Positions 1 through 8,880 of a stretch of DNA of 64,000 nucleotides are shown piece by piece; position 1 is the stretch's first letter, and each line of letters starts with the position of its first letter. The notes beneath the pieces are model-generated. The model was not told where the DNA came from, did not search any database, and saw only the letters and a program-made list of their open reading frames with translations. Location of the stretch: positions 432,809-496,808 of the forward strand of contig NZ_LT854639.1 in NCBI RefSeq assembly GCF_900184255.1. The letters are read 5' to 3'. This DNA is from Haloimpatiens massiliensis. GTDB lineage: Bacteria > Bacillota > Clostridia > Clostridiales > Clostridiaceae. The translations under genes were made by a program, and so were the position numbers.

Positions 1-841
1 CTTTGTCTTCTATTTTCACCTCAACTTCAATAATTCCTGGTCGTTTTATAGCTTCGCCTTGTTTAGCCCTAAATTTAAATAAAGAATTATTGTGCTTAAC
101 AAAATTATGGTGAATAAGATATGCACCTAAAGGACCATTTGCATTGCCAGTTACAGGGTCTTCATTAATACCTATTGCAGGTGCAAACATTCTGCCATGT
201 ATTAAAATATCATCATCCTGTGGATCAACTGTGAAAACATAATATCCATTACATTTAATAACCTTACTTAGTTTAGAAAGTGCATTATAATCTGGATGCA
301 AAGTATTTAAAGTTCCAATACTTTTGATACCGACCATAATCTTAGAATGACCTGTTGAGACAATCTGAATTTTATAGTTTTCTAGTAAATCACTATTTTT
401 TATATTAAGTGCTGCTAAAAGTTGTTCTTTATCTTTACCATCAATAATGCTGCCAAAGTGAATTTTACCTTGTGTCATGACAATTTTATAATCCTCATTT
501 TCCTTTATTATATCAACTGGTAAAATTCCAGCACCTGTTTTATGATAAACCCTTGAAGTATTGAGCCCGTTTTCAATAGCGCGGGCATAATGAGCAGCAA
601 TAGTCGCATGCCCACAGATTGGAACTTCATTTGTTGGCGTAAAAAACCGTATATGAACATCATAGTCATTGCTATCTGAAGAAAAAATAAATGCTGTCTC
701 AGAATTATTAAGTTCCCTAGCTATTTTCTGCATTTCATAATCAGTTAATCCATCTGCATTTGTTATTACTCCTGCTGGATTTCCTGTAAATTTTTCTTTT
801 GTAAATGAATCAATTTGGTATAAATTATATTTTCTTATCAT
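1..841 (-). CDS. PhzF-family isomerase/epimerase (3' end outside window)
   Basis: About 280 codons are visible and the stop lies beyond position 1. The start ATG at 841 has an AGGAGA ribosome binding site. The N-terminus reads MIRKYNLYQIDSFTKEKFTG, then NPAGV, the usual opening of PhzF-like proteins. SETAF at residues 47-51 carries the conserved catalytic glutamate (E48). GHATIAAHYA and DPVTGNANG are the other family signatures. PhzF folds are two similar halves acting as cytoplasmic isomerases of small acidic metabolites. The substrate of stand-alone copies such as this is normally unknown, and no phenazine genes are near. The visible length is close to the family's usual ~290 residues, so only the last few residues should be missing. 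Confidence 0.85.
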   Translation of the reverse strand, partial: MIRKYNLYQIDSFTKEKFTGNPAGVITNADGLTDYEMQKIARELNNSETAFIFSSDSNDYDVHIRFFTPTNEVPICGHATIAAHYARAIENGLNTSRVYHKTGAGILPVDIIKENEDYKIVMTQGKIHFGSIIDGKDKEQLLAALNIKNSDLLENYKIQIVSTGHSKIMVGIKSIGTLNTLHPDYNALSKLSKVIKCNGYYVFTVDPQDDDILIHGRMFAPAIGINEDPVTGNANGPLGAYLIHHNFVKHNNSLFKFRAKQGEAIKRPGIIEVEVKIEDK

Positions 842-1159
842 GATCTTTCTCCTAACTATATTATGATTTTATAGGTTGCTCTTAATTTTCTTAAATTGTG
901 GCAATTAATTTCTAGATATTATATAATTAATTATAATTTTGATTAAATAGACATACAAGTACGCACTTTTTAATCAGATGCTTACCATTTGGAAAGAAGG
1001 ATAAGATATGTACAAAGACATGATTGAAAAATTTCCAAATCAAAAGAAAAAGCACTCATCCAGCCAAGAATAATGCTCTAAACTCTTAAATTTATATAAT
1101 AAATTTTATTCAATAGCCCTAAACAAAATAAGCACTCTGTGAAAGCGGCTAACAGCAAG
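842..1159. other. Gap with one 21-codon ORF
   Basis: No convincing gene is visible. A 21-codon ORF on the + strand at 1008-1073 begins MYKDMIEKFPNQKKKH and follows a GAAAGAAGGA sequence. It is too short to judge and is probably the start of a lost gene. Confidence 0.3.
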
Positions 1160-1661
1160 TTATGGTTTTCTTGCAAGTTGTAAATCTATCGTATCGTATA
1201 TAGTAATAATACCGCCGTTATCATTAATCGCTTCTCTTATTTCATCAAACAATTTCATTCTTATCGTTTCTTCAATAGCAATATGACCTGAATAGGTACC
1301 TAATAATAATATATACTCATCGGCTGTAAAGGTTCTTGTTCTATTATAAAGTCTATAACTTATATCTTTAAATCCATATTTAGAAGCTATGTCTGCTATA
1401 TTTTTGGCATTTTCCTCACTATATTCATCTCCCCTTAATGAATTAGGCATATACTTTGCATATATGTTTTCAAATGCAATATGTATGTTATTGTGTTTCT
1501 TGTCCAGTTCCTATTCCAACCTCAAGCACATTACTTGACGGGGTTATTTCTTTTACATTAAAAATATCATCATATAACTCTTCAACATAATTAGGACGCC
1601 ACCTGTCGTATTCACTGTAAACAGAGTTAAATGTGGTTTCTAAACCTTTAATTATTGACAT
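1160..1661 (-). pseudogene. SAM-dependent methyltransferase, internal deletion
   Basis: The ATG at 1659-1661 follows a GGGAGGGG ribosome binding site and opens a frame with YDRWRPNYVEELYDDIF and the SAM-binding loop VLEVGIGTGQ. It then stops within a few codons. A different frame resumes at about 1495 with IHIAFENIYAKYMPNS and runs to the stop at 1160, through RTFTADEYILLLGTYSGH and IITIYDTIDLQLAR. These are the N- and C-terminal parts of one class I methyltransferase family of roughly 250-260 residues. About 100 central codons, including the rest of the SAM fold, are missing, and the junction shifts the frame. The product cannot bind cofactor. The small downstream ORF alone (1160-1450) should not be read as a gene. 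Confidence 0.85.
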
Positions 1662-2138
1662 TTTTACCCCTCCCGTTATATAAATAATCTCCTCGACAAA
1701 TTACTATTTATCTGTTGATTATATAAATAATCTTAGTTCAAAGTTTTTACTATTCTGTATCACTCTCCACAAATATAATACCATTATTTCCTATAACTGT
1801 ACATATTTTAATCACTATTAATACAACTTAAGTCATAAAACACATATATAAACCAACTGTAATATTGGTGAGGAACCCTTTGGGAGAGGCTCCAATATGG
1901 AAGGCGATAGGTAAAAAAATAAGAGTCTTAACTGATACTCCTCTTAATCATTTCTATTATATTTAACACTTTTAAATTTCCTTAAACCTCTGGTATTTTT
2001 AATGAATTTGTAAGATCCATTTGGGATATTTATATGGGAATTAAAATGCTTAGTTATTGTTATAGGCATAGGATTATTGATAAGGATTAGGGGGTTGAGG
2101 TTATTGAAATATAGATGATTCCTTATTTATAAAAATTT
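1662..2138. other. Gap with degenerate sequence
   Basis: No intact gene. At 1866-1900 there is a short hairpin-forming sequence with ATATTGG and CCAATAT arms. On the + strand, 2014-2118 is open for 34 codons with a hydrophobic stretch followed by basic residues (CLVIVIGIGLLIRIRG) and leads to the hairpin at 2139. It could be the tail of a lost membrane protein gene. Confidence 0.3.
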
Positions 2139-2164
2139 AAAGGGTCTCGAGATGAGACCCTTTT
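2139..2164. terminator. Hairpin terminator
   Basis: AAAGGGTCTC and GAGACCCTTT arms around a five-base loop. It lies 87 bases past the stop of the XRE gene at 2251 and can also end + strand transcription. Confidence 0.65.
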
Positions 2165-2250
2165 GCTTTAGATTAATATTATGTTATAGCTTAAAAAAAT
2201 ATATTATTCCCTAACTATAATTATGTTACTTTGACTCTGCAAATTGGAAT

Positions 2251-2715
2251 TTATCTTTTGCTTAAACTTCTTCCCAGACAATAAACACCAACCAGCATTT
2301 CTCCCACAGATAACCCCAAAAGTAATCCAGCAAAAAAATCTTTTATATCAGAACCACCAATACTATGAGAAACAGCCAAGGAAGCAATCCCCATTACAAT
2401 TAGTAAAATCCCATACATAGTATTTTTTTGTTGCTCTAAATCTTGCGTCCTTTTTAACAGGTCCATAATCTGTTTCTCATCGTATATGCGTACACTATTT
2501 TCTTCAATTTCTTCTCCGTCAATTAGTTCTGCAACTGTTATTTCAAGCTCTTTGCATAGTTCTTGCACCACACTGTAATCAGGCATGCATTTTCCTGTTT
2601 CCCATTTTGAAACAGACTTATTTGATACGCCTATTTTTTCTGCAAGTTGCTCCTGTGTCATATTGTGTTCTTTTCTCTTTTGTGCAATAAATTTGCCTAT
2701 AGATAATTGGTTCAT
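2251..2715 (-). CDS. XRE-family regulator with C-terminal membrane segments
   Basis: A 154-residue protein with a Cro/CI-type helix-turn-helix at about residues 5-60 (MTQEQLAEKIGVSNKSVSKW, then CMPDYSVVQELCKEL). A linker and two hydrophobic segments follow (GILLIVMGIASLAVSHSIG and FFAGLLLGLSVGEMLVGVY). DNA-binding proteins of this shape are common in Clostridium and are thought to be membrane-tethered regulators; targets are unknown. I chose ATG 2715 because AAAGGAGTG stands at the right distance. The in-frame GTG at 2724 overlaps that site. The hairpin at 2139 follows. Confidence 0.85.
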   Translation of the reverse strand: MNQLSIGKFIAQKRKEHNMTQEQLAEKIGVSNKSVSKWETGKCMPDYSVVQELCKELEITVAELIDGEEIEENSVRIYDEKQIMDLLKRTQDLEQQKNTMYGILLIVMGIASLAVSHSIGGSDIKDFFAGLLLGLSVGEMLVGVYCLGRSLSKR

Positions 2716-2893
2716 ATTTAACACTCCTTTGTTTTTGATACTAAAATCCTACTTGCAAAGTATCAAAAGGTCTATCCCTTATTATGCGAATATAGGTGGA
2801 ATCCTTATAACTTGTGATTTTCTAACATCCAAGACTCGAAAAAATCTTCAGTTTTTCCTTGTTGATGATGTGCGTCAAATTAGAATTTAACGC

Positions 2894-3214
2894 CTATAAA
2901 GTTTTCCAATATCTTCTTGTTATTATTTTATGTCCATCTATGAGGTTTTCTACTTTATCTTGGAGTACCATATCATTCTTTTCCATTATTTTAGCAGAAG
3001 CAGAGTTATCATCATCAACCAACCAAAAATAATTCGCACCAACCCTATTGGGTTGCAGATTACGCTCATTTTTGTAATTATCGTATTTTACAAATATATC
3101 ATAGGACCTTGCATCATCAAATGCATATGTTGTGACGTGGTTATCCTCATATTCGTCATATGCTTCAATATATGATTTCAAGTACTTTTCATTTGGTTCT
3201 GTAAGTATAATCAT
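2894..3214 (-). pseudogene. GNAT acetyltransferase, internal in-frame deletion
   Basis: A 106-residue frame with a GGGGGG-type ribosome binding site. The first ~70 residues (MIILTEPNEKYLKSYIEAYD to ANYFWLVDD) match the start of a GNAT family. The last ~36 (SASAKIMEKNDMVLQDKVEN and IITRRYWK) match the end of the same family. The middle, which in GNAT proteins carries strands beta4-beta5 and the acetyl-CoA pyrophosphate loop (R/QxxGxG/A), is absent. Intact relatives are about 165-170 residues, so some 60 codons are gone without a frameshift. The protein may be made but should not bind acetyl-CoA. It is the second gene with a lost middle in 2 kb. Confidence 0.75.
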
Positions 3215-3317
3215 AACTATCCCCCCGGTAAATTTACTATTTACATTTACTCAACCTTAAATTGAAATTTGTTGTTCTTCGTATTATGCTCACAATATAA
3301 ATTTATTCTATGGCGAA

Positions 3318-3437
3318 TTATGCCATTAGAATTGCATGGTCTGGTAATCCAATCGCTATAGTTTTTATATCTTTTGCTGTTAAGCTTCCATATCCGTTTT
3401 TCTTACTGATGAAATCCCAGTCATATTTTGCAAACAT
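3318..3437 (-). CDS. Small ORF, unknown (39 aa)
   Basis: An ATG at 3435-3437 follows a strong AGGAGGAAAGG ribosome binding site and opens 39 codons, starting MFAKYDWDFISKKNGYGSLT and ending in GLPDHAILMA. There is no membrane segment or signal peptide. I do not recognise it. The good initiation site with an abrupt end suggests either a true small protein or the 5' piece of a longer gene that has been truncated, as with its neighbours on both sides. Confidence 0.35.
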   Translation of the reverse strand: MFAKYDWDFISKKNGYGSLTAKDIKTIAIGLPDHAILMA

Positions 3438-3541
3438 ACTATAACCTTTCCTCCTGCTCACAGCATCATTACTATTTTTCTTAACATCTACATTCTTATT
3501 ACATATGAAGTAAATAAAATTGCAGATACAAGCGCTTTAGA

Positions 3542-4183
3542 TTATGCACATAATATATATTTAAGAATATCTGTTAAATCGTCTGTATCAACTGCATACA
3601 TTGCAAACTGTTGAACTTTTGGTAAACTGTTTATAGCAATAGATTTTCCACAATATTGAAAAACCGGAATATCTGTTGAATCATCGCCTACAGCAATACA
3701 TTCATCAGGTTTTATATTGTTATTTTTACAAAAATCTTGTAAACATTCGATTTTTTGTTCAGCCCTATTGTAATTAAGAATTCTCCCAGTAAATACTCCT
3801 TTAACTACTTCGTAATCACTACCATAATAATCATCAAATCCCCAAATATCACATACAACTTTGGCTACTTGCTTAGGACCGACAGTAATAACAATACATT
3901 TAATATTTTGTTCATGTAATATTTCAACTACATCCTTGATATTTTTTAGAGGTTTTGCTATTTTCAAAAAGGATTGAGCAATTTTACATTCTTCAAGACC
4001 TAAAAGTAATTTTGCTCTAAGATAATCTGCTGATATGTAGTTAATCAGTCCTCTTTCTTCTTGTTCTTGAATGAAAGAATGTTCTTTTTCTTTCCCATTT
4101 AAAATGCATGGTAACATAACGGAATGGATTTCTCTGATTAGAGTATCATCTAAGTCAAAGCAAACAAGTTTCAAATTTCCCAT
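3542..4183 (-). CDS. HAD-superfamily phosphatase (HAD-IB-like)
   Basis: A 213-residue cytoplasmic hydrolase. Motif I is VCFDLDDTL (nucleophile and acid/base aspartates), motif II is CIVITVGPK (threonine), motif III uses the lysine region around RAEQKIECL, and motif IV is AVGDDSTDIPVF. The layout resembles phosphoserine-phosphatase-like members, with an alpha-helical cap between motifs I and II. The substrate cannot be told. Start ATG 4183 (MGNLKLVCF) has a GGAAGG site; the upstream in-frame ATG at 4225 lacks one and adds residues before motif I that the family does not have. It stands alone with no clear operon partner. Confidence 0.8.
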   Translation of the reverse strand: MGNLKLVCFDLDDTLIREIHSVMLPCILNGKEKEHSFIQEQEERGLINYISADYLRAKLLLGLEECKIAQSFLKIAKPLKNIKDVVEILHEQNIKCIVITVGPKQVAKVVCDIWGFDDYYGSDYEVVKGVFTGRILNYNRAEQKIECLQDFCKNNNIKPDECIAVGDDSTDIPVFQYCGKSIAINSLPKVQQFAMYAVDTDDLTDILKYILCA

Positions 4184-4336
4184 TTCTATACACCTTCCCC
4201 AAAATATAAACATTATTAACTCCAATAGCCTACACAGTGTGTATTAACTTACTCTTCGTCTATTACTCAAATTTGTTCTTAATTTTATTGTAACATATTT
4301 TGTGAATACACTATTACTTATGACACGGTATTTTCG

Positions 4337-4473
4337 CCTATAAAAACAGCCTTAGGCAAGTTATATCAATGCCTTAGGCTGTTTTTATAGGAAACTTCTT
4401 CTCACATTCGTTCGAATGAGTAAGTTCTGCTATCCAAATCAAAGATTTGGAGCATCGCTTATGGTACGGTTCA
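4337..4473. repeat. Repeat A, copy 1
   Basis: About 137 bp nearly identical to 5726-5860. It begins with a hairpin at 4337-4391 (CCTATAAAAACAGCCTTAGG against CCTTAGGCTGTTTTTATAGG) and continues with a 75-bp tail containing CCAAATC/GATTTGG arms and ending TATGGTACGGTTCA. The hairpin can act as a terminator for the HAD gene or the GNAT gene. The two copies flank the GNAT gene as direct repeats. Confidence 0.85.
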
Positions 4474-4515
4474 TCGTAACAGTGACAAATGATAAAAATC
4501 AGTTAAATGAATTTG

Positions 4516-5526
4516 CTACAACTGATTAACACTGGGGTTGTTAAAGTTTGCCCATGCTAAATTACTGTCAATGTATCTAGCCATTCTGTAAGCTATTGGT
4601 TTAAATCCACACTTCGGCCAAAATGTTGAGGAAGTAAGGTTGGTTATTCTCCAATCTGCTATTATACTGTTATACCCTTTTTCTTTCATAATCCTATGGC
4701 CTTCATTCATCAATTTTTTACCAACCCCATTTCCCATTTGGGAATAGTAAGTGCCCGCAATACTCAACTCTACCCCATTATCAGGTACCATTAAATCTGG
4801 GGTAATAGGCCAATATGCTTGAAATCCTAACCCCTTCAATTCTTTTTCCGCAATAAAGATCATTGCGTCATTATCCTCTACCGCACACTTATACCCGTTC
4901 CTTATGTCTGTTACAACTTCAGGTAAAGCAGGTGCAAAGGAAGGTGATGAATTTTGATACGATTGGATTATAGTGGACATATTACCCATTGTTTCACTAT
5001 CCATTTTATTAGCAACTCTAATCTCTGCATCAGATACATTTTCAAAAGGCTTGTATTCCTCCATGTTCATTACCCCATGTACTTGCTGAATAAAAAAGCT
5101 TAATTTTAAGAAGGCCTCATAGTATACCTGATTTCCAAGAGGTATTATGGTATAGTGCATAAAGCAACCTTGTTCAAGCCATAAAATAGCAACCTTTGCA
5201 TAGAGATTCCTTATAAGCTCAGAGGATTGATCTAATCTGATTGCAATTCCCTCATACGGAACCCATACATACCTGCCTCTTCTATTATCAATCTTTATCT
5301 CTCCCATTATATAGCCTACTAGTTTACCATTATCAAATGCTCCTATCCCAATAACTTTACTATTAGTAAACAATTCTTCAAGTGAATCTGTGATATATTT
5401 TGTATTAAGGCAACTGTTCCTCAGTAAGGGAAACACTTTACTCTCAAGGTTTTGCCTATCTATTAGCAAAGCAACCATTCCAGGTATATCATCAATAGTA
5501 ATTAATCTGAATTCATATTCGCACAT
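4516..5526 (-). CDS. Two-domain GNAT acetyltransferase
   Basis: A 336-residue protein built of two GNAT folds. The N-terminal half opens YEFRLITIDDIPGMVALLID and has GKLVGYIMGEI. The C-terminal half has YSQMGNGVGKKLMNEGHRIM, a recognisable acetyl-CoA loop (QMGNGVGKKL), followed by STFWPKCGFKPIAYRM, the usual GNAT end. The C-terminal domain is therefore probably the active one. The substrate is unknown; such proteins often acetylate amines, drugs or protein N-termini. ATG 5526 has GGAGGT at proper spacing; the in-frame TTG at 5538 overlaps this site. It is bracketed by two direct copies of repeat A, so it could have been exchanged as a unit. Confidence 0.85.
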   Translation of the reverse strand: MCEYEFRLITIDDIPGMVALLIDRQNLESKVFPLLRNSCLNTKYITDSLEELFTNSKVIGIGAFDNGKLVGYIMGEIKIDNRRGRYVWVPYEGIAIRLDQSSELIRNLYAKVAILWLEQGCFMHYTIIPLGNQVYYEAFLKLSFFIQQVHGVMNMEEYKPFENVSDAEIRVANKMDSETMGNMSTIIQSYQNSSPSFAPALPEVVTDIRNGYKCAVEDNDAMIFIAEKELKGLGFQAYWPITPDLMVPDNGVELSIAGTYYSQMGNGVGKKLMNEGHRIMKEKGYNSIIADWRITNLTSSTFWPKCGFKPIAYRMARYIDSNLAWANFNNPSVNQL

Positions 5527-5725
5527 TTCTACCTCCAAATCGAATTTATATTATATTACATATATTAACATAACAAATTACTATTAACTATGTAAAAAAC
5601 AATTCATTATTGTTTTTTACCACCTGGGATTGTAATGAAAACATACACCAAAGTGGATATTGGTTTGTAGAGAAAAGTGTAAAATATATGCCCCAAAAAA
5701 GCTTTTAGATTTCATTATTCTTATT

Positions 5726-5860
5726 AATAAAAATAGCCTTAGGCAAGTTATATGAATACCTTAGGCTGTTTTTATAGGAAACTCCTTCTCACATTCGTTC
5801 GAATAAGTAAGTTCTGCTAGCCAAATCAAAGATTTGGAGCATCACTTATGGTACGGTTCA
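5726..5860. repeat. Repeat A, copy 2
   Basis: Same orientation as copy 1 at 4337-4473, with the same hairpin (CCTTAGG..CCTTAGGCTG) and the same CCAAATCAAAGATTTGG segment and TATGGTACGGTTCA end. It lies just downstream of the regulator gene ending at 5892, so it can serve as its terminator. Confidence 0.85.
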
Positions 5861-5891
5861 CCCTTTATAATCCTAATTCCATATAAGATTA

Positions 5892-6752
5892 TTAAATCAG
5901 TTTTCTAACAAAATTATAAACTTCCTCATCTTCAGCTTGTGATATCTTTACATGTTCCAAAGTTACACCTTCAATAGAAAAATTCAAAAGATCCTTTAGT
6001 TTATTATAATATAAGTCCCTATCTAATCTAATTTTGCTGAAAATAATTTTTTGAGCACAGGGCTTGCTATTTGCATCTGAAGGAAGCATAAGCATAGCTA
6101 GTCCTCCCGTGTATTTATTTTTATTTACATTAGGTTTAATCATATTTATATAGGCAGTACCATCATTAGCACTTTGCAAATTAAAAAATAGAAGTTTGTC
6201 CGTGGTGTTGTAATTACCTTTAAAGTATTTAATAACTTCACCATCAGAGAGAATTTTAAATATTACGTCATCATTACAAATATCAACAATTCCTTCGTGT
6301 ATAGCTCCTTCCCTAGCTATATTTGTAACTAAAAAATAAACATAATATTTTTCTTCGAATATATTCATCTTAATTTCTTGATTATTTTCTAAAGTTTCAA
6401 TATCTAATGCTGTTAATGTACTTCCAATAAGTTTATCCATGCTTATGTTGTATACCTCACAAATATATATTAAAGTTTCTATGGATGGGAAGGCCTCTCC
6501 TGACTTATATTTAGAAAGTAGATCTTCTGAAACACCTATTTTCTTAGCAAGATTCTTTTGTGTTGATTCTAGGCTAATAAACTTTTTTAGATTATATATA
6601 AACGTCTTAGCGGTCTTTTCATATATATTATTTTTTAAACCCTTTACAACATTGATGTCAACGGACATACTGCCCTCATTGTTTTTTACATATTCCAATT
6701 GATTTTTTACCTTCTCACTTATTTCTTTAAGTTCATATAATTCCTTCTTCAA
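5892..6752 (-). CDS. XRE-family regulator with large C-terminal domain
   Basis: A 286-residue protein. Residues ~50-110 form a Cro/CI helix-turn-helix (STQKNLAKKIGVSEDLLSKY, then AFPSIETLIYICEVYNISMDKL), preceded by a ~50-residue helical extension. The remaining ~170 residues contain a beta-rich region (VVDIC-like strands, YFKGNYNTTDKLLFFNL, GGLAMLMLP) that looks like a sensor or accessory domain, but I do not recognise it. The upstream 150 bases are almost pure T/A with repeats of TTATTC and hold no obvious operator. Repeat A copy 2 lies at its 3' end. Target genes are unknown. Confidence 0.8.
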   Translation of the reverse strand: MKKELYELKEISEKVKNQLEYVKNNEGSMSVDINVVKGLKNNIYEKTAKTFIYNLKKFISLESTQKNLAKKIGVSEDLLSKYKSGEAFPSIETLIYICEVYNISMDKLIGSTLTALDIETLENNQEIKMNIFEEKYYVYFLVTNIAREGAIHEGIVDICNDDVIFKILSDGEVIKYFKGNYNTTDKLLFFNLQSANDGTAYINMIKPNVNKNKYTGGLAMLMLPSDANSKPCAQKIIFSKIRLDRDLYYNKLKDLLNFSIEGVTLEHVKISQAEDEEVYNFVRKLI

Positions 6753-7199
6753 AATTCTCCCTCTCTCTATAGTATTTAATTTTATTTAGCATACTCGCTT
6801 ATTCATAATTATTTATTTCTAATTGTTCATCCTTAGTTATTTATTCTTAGTTACTTATTCTTATTCACTTCTTCCTAATTTTTTATAATCCCCAAAATAA
6901 GTTCTCCACCTAATTATAATATAATTATAATCAAGTTACTTGAATTATATTCAACTTAATATTTTATACTTTTCAATTAGATTTGATATTTATATATAGT
7001 TATTGTTATAAGTTAATTACTATATTACCATAATCATGAAGTTATAAAAACATCTTTAAATTCTAAAAAATTAGTCCAGCTAAGAAATGTCAATAAGAAT
7101 TAAAAAAATAATTAATATTTTTATTATCTTAAAAAAGGGTAACCTTAATAAACTTTTGTTAGACTAACAAAAAACGGAAATTATATTTATGGAATTATA
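6753..7199. other. AT-rich gap
   Basis: No gene. 6795-6880 on the + strand is a T-rich tract with irregular copies of TTATTCTTAGTTA. The downstream end of the IS110 element must lie in the lower part of this gap near 7130-7199, but no exact boundary can be seen, as is normal for IS110 elements without inverted repeats. A short palindrome TTTTGTTAGACTAACAAAA lies at 7154-7172. Confidence 0.4.
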
Positions 7200-8507
7200 C
7201 TACGCAGCGAAGCCGCATTTCGCTTTGAGATAATTCTTTTGGTGTTCTTCTGGTGTAATTATTTCAAATTCTTTCCCATCACGAAGAATGGCAAATAATA
7301 TGTTACAAACTTTATGCATAACTGCCCCAAGAGCAATCATTTTAGGCTTACTTTGGCACTTTAAAAGATAGTATTCTCGAAGTACTTGATTTTTGGCGGA
7401 GCCATCTTTGTTTTTGCTTATGCTGATTAATGCCATAGTGTGAATTACTCTTCTGGCAATTCGAGAGCCTCGCTTTGACATACTGATTTTTGTGCCATTA
7501 AAGTTGCCAGATTGCTTTACTGCTGGATCTAAACCAAAATAAGCAAAAAGCTGTTTTGGTGAGTTGAACGCAGAGAAATCTCCGATTTCTCCCATGAGGC
7601 TTACAGCAGAAAGAAAACCTGCACCTTTAAATGTTTCAATCAAGTGAATTTGCTTTACAAAATCAGTATTTTCATTTTCATCAACAAGCTTATGCATTTC
7701 AGAGAGTATAGAAGAAATCTCTTCATCATACTTTCGAATAAAGCTTATGTATAATCTAATACGCTTAAAATTACTACTTACAGAATAACCGAAGGTCTTT
7801 GCATCATTGGCAGCCTTTATAATGGCATTATACTTATTATTAGCATATGTAAGCCCAAAACGAGCTGTAGATCTTATAGAATCAATAATCTCTTCTTTGG
7901 AAGCATTTAAAAATGCATCTGGAGATGTGTATGTTTCTAATAAGGTTAATGATGTATTAGTAGTTATTTTTGAAAAAATTTTAAGGTATTCTGGAAATAC
8001 CATCCGAAGTTCACTTTGAAGTTTGTTCACATAAGCAGAACGGTTGTCCATCAAATCATAATACTCTCTTGAAAGATTTCTTAAATCAAGAGCAAGATCT
8101 GATGGCATAAGAGATACTTTTAAATCTGGCTTTAAGCCTATTAAGGCAGCTTTTTTTGAATCAAATCTGTCATTATGCACTTTTCTAATGTTAATGTTTG
8201 TGCTATTCTTAGTGATGATAGGATTAATTAGGTTAACATTAAATCCAGTATCACGAAGATAGCAGAAGAGTGGGTAATGATAAATTCCCGTGGATTCTAG
8301 GAAAATGCGACTTTCCAAAGAATACAACTCTTCTGCTTCTTTTATTTTAGAAACAGCGAGTTCAAGGGAATCAATGTTTGAATGTAGTATTTTAAAAGGC
8401 TTTCCAACAAAGGTCTGGTTAGGAAGTGCGATAGACATCCAACTGAAATCTGCACCAACATCAATACCGACCGAGATAAATAAATTTTTAAATAAAATGT
8501 TTGACAT
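7200..8507 (-). CDS. IS110-family transposase/recombinase
   Basis: A 435-residue DEDD recombinase. The N-terminal RuvC-like domain shows GIDVGADFS (first Asp), LESTGIYHYP (Glu) and NDRFDSKKAALIGL (last two Asp). A coiled middle follows. The C-terminal Tnp domain shows IETFKGAGFLSAVSLMGEIG, FAYFGLDPAVKQSG and SKRGSRIARRVIHTMA, with the conserved serine. All catalytic residues appear present and length is normal, so the enzyme may be active. ATG 8507 follows AGGAGC at proper spacing; extending the frame to 8609 runs into the non-coding end. Family members cut and rejoin DNA guided by an RNA from the element's own non-coding end. Confidence 0.93.
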   Translation of the reverse strand: MSNILFKNLFISVGIDVGADFSWMSIALPNQTFVGKPFKILHSNIDSLELAVSKIKEAEELYSLESRIFLESTGIYHYPLFCYLRDTGFNVNLINPIITKNSTNINIRKVHNDRFDSKKAALIGLKPDLKVSLMPSDLALDLRNLSREYYDLMDNRSAYVNKLQSELRMVFPEYLKIFSKITTNTSLTLLETYTSPDAFLNASKEEIIDSIRSTARFGLTYANNKYNAIIKAANDAKTFGYSVSSNFKRIRLYISFIRKYDEEISSILSEMHKLVDENENTDFVKQIHLIETFKGAGFLSAVSLMGEIGDFSAFNSPKQLFAYFGLDPAVKQSGNFNGTKISMSKRGSRIARRVIHTMALISISKNKDGSAKNQVLREYYLLKCQSKPKMIALGAVMHKVCNILFAILRDGKEFEIITPEEHQKNYLKAKCGFAA

Positions 8508-8760
8508 GAGCAAAAGCTCCTTTCCGATAGGAATCCATTTCCATCTAATGAGTACACAACCTTGCGAGTTATACAGGTATAGCCTGAGGCTCCCAACCAG
8601 CCGAATCATAAAACCTCATTGAATGGACTAATTGACTAAATCACGGGTATGAGTCAGCAGATACTGACTTCCCAAGGAGGAAAACATTATTTGTCCTATC
8701 CTTGAAGATTATACTTTATGAAAAGTCTGGAGTCTATATAGGAACCGTCAAGCATGATAA
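8508..8760 (-). ncRNA. Candidate IS110 bridge RNA region
   Basis: About 250 bases of non-coding sequence directly upstream of the IS110 recombinase, between it and the unrelated leader of the next gene. In the IS110 group the left-end non-coding region is transcribed as a bridge RNA whose two loops base-pair with target and donor DNA. On the minus strand there are hairpin-forming segments (GGTTGGGAGCCTCAGGCT, AGTCAGTATCTGCTGACT). Exact ends and loops cannot be set by eye. The assignment is inference from family position. Confidence 0.5.
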
Positions 8761-8767
8761 TTAACTA

Positions 8768-8809
8768 AGATAACATCTGATGAAGGAAGAAATCCTTCTT
8801 CTGTTATCT
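8768..8809. promoter_or_regulatory. Leader hairpin before the HAD-mraY pair
   Basis: AGATAACA at 8768 pairs with TGTTATCT at 8802, enclosing GAAGGA/TCCTTC. It stands ~70 bases before the HAD start. It has no T run on the + strand, so it may be a leader structure or a terminator for the opposite strand. Confidence 0.4.
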
Positions 8810-8880
8810 ATTATAGAAACAATTAAATTGAGATGAGTAGTCTTAATGACTACATCATTATTATACAAGGAGGAATATTA

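Noticed and set aside
1866..1910. Possible riboswitch around GAGGAACCCTTTGGGAGAGG
   Set aside because: Only a simple hairpin can be drawn, no known riboswitch core is recognisable, and no gene follows on the + strand.
7807..8622. + strand ORFs within the IS110 recombinase
   Set aside because: Antisense shadows; the IS110 frame on the minus strand has all catalytic motifs.
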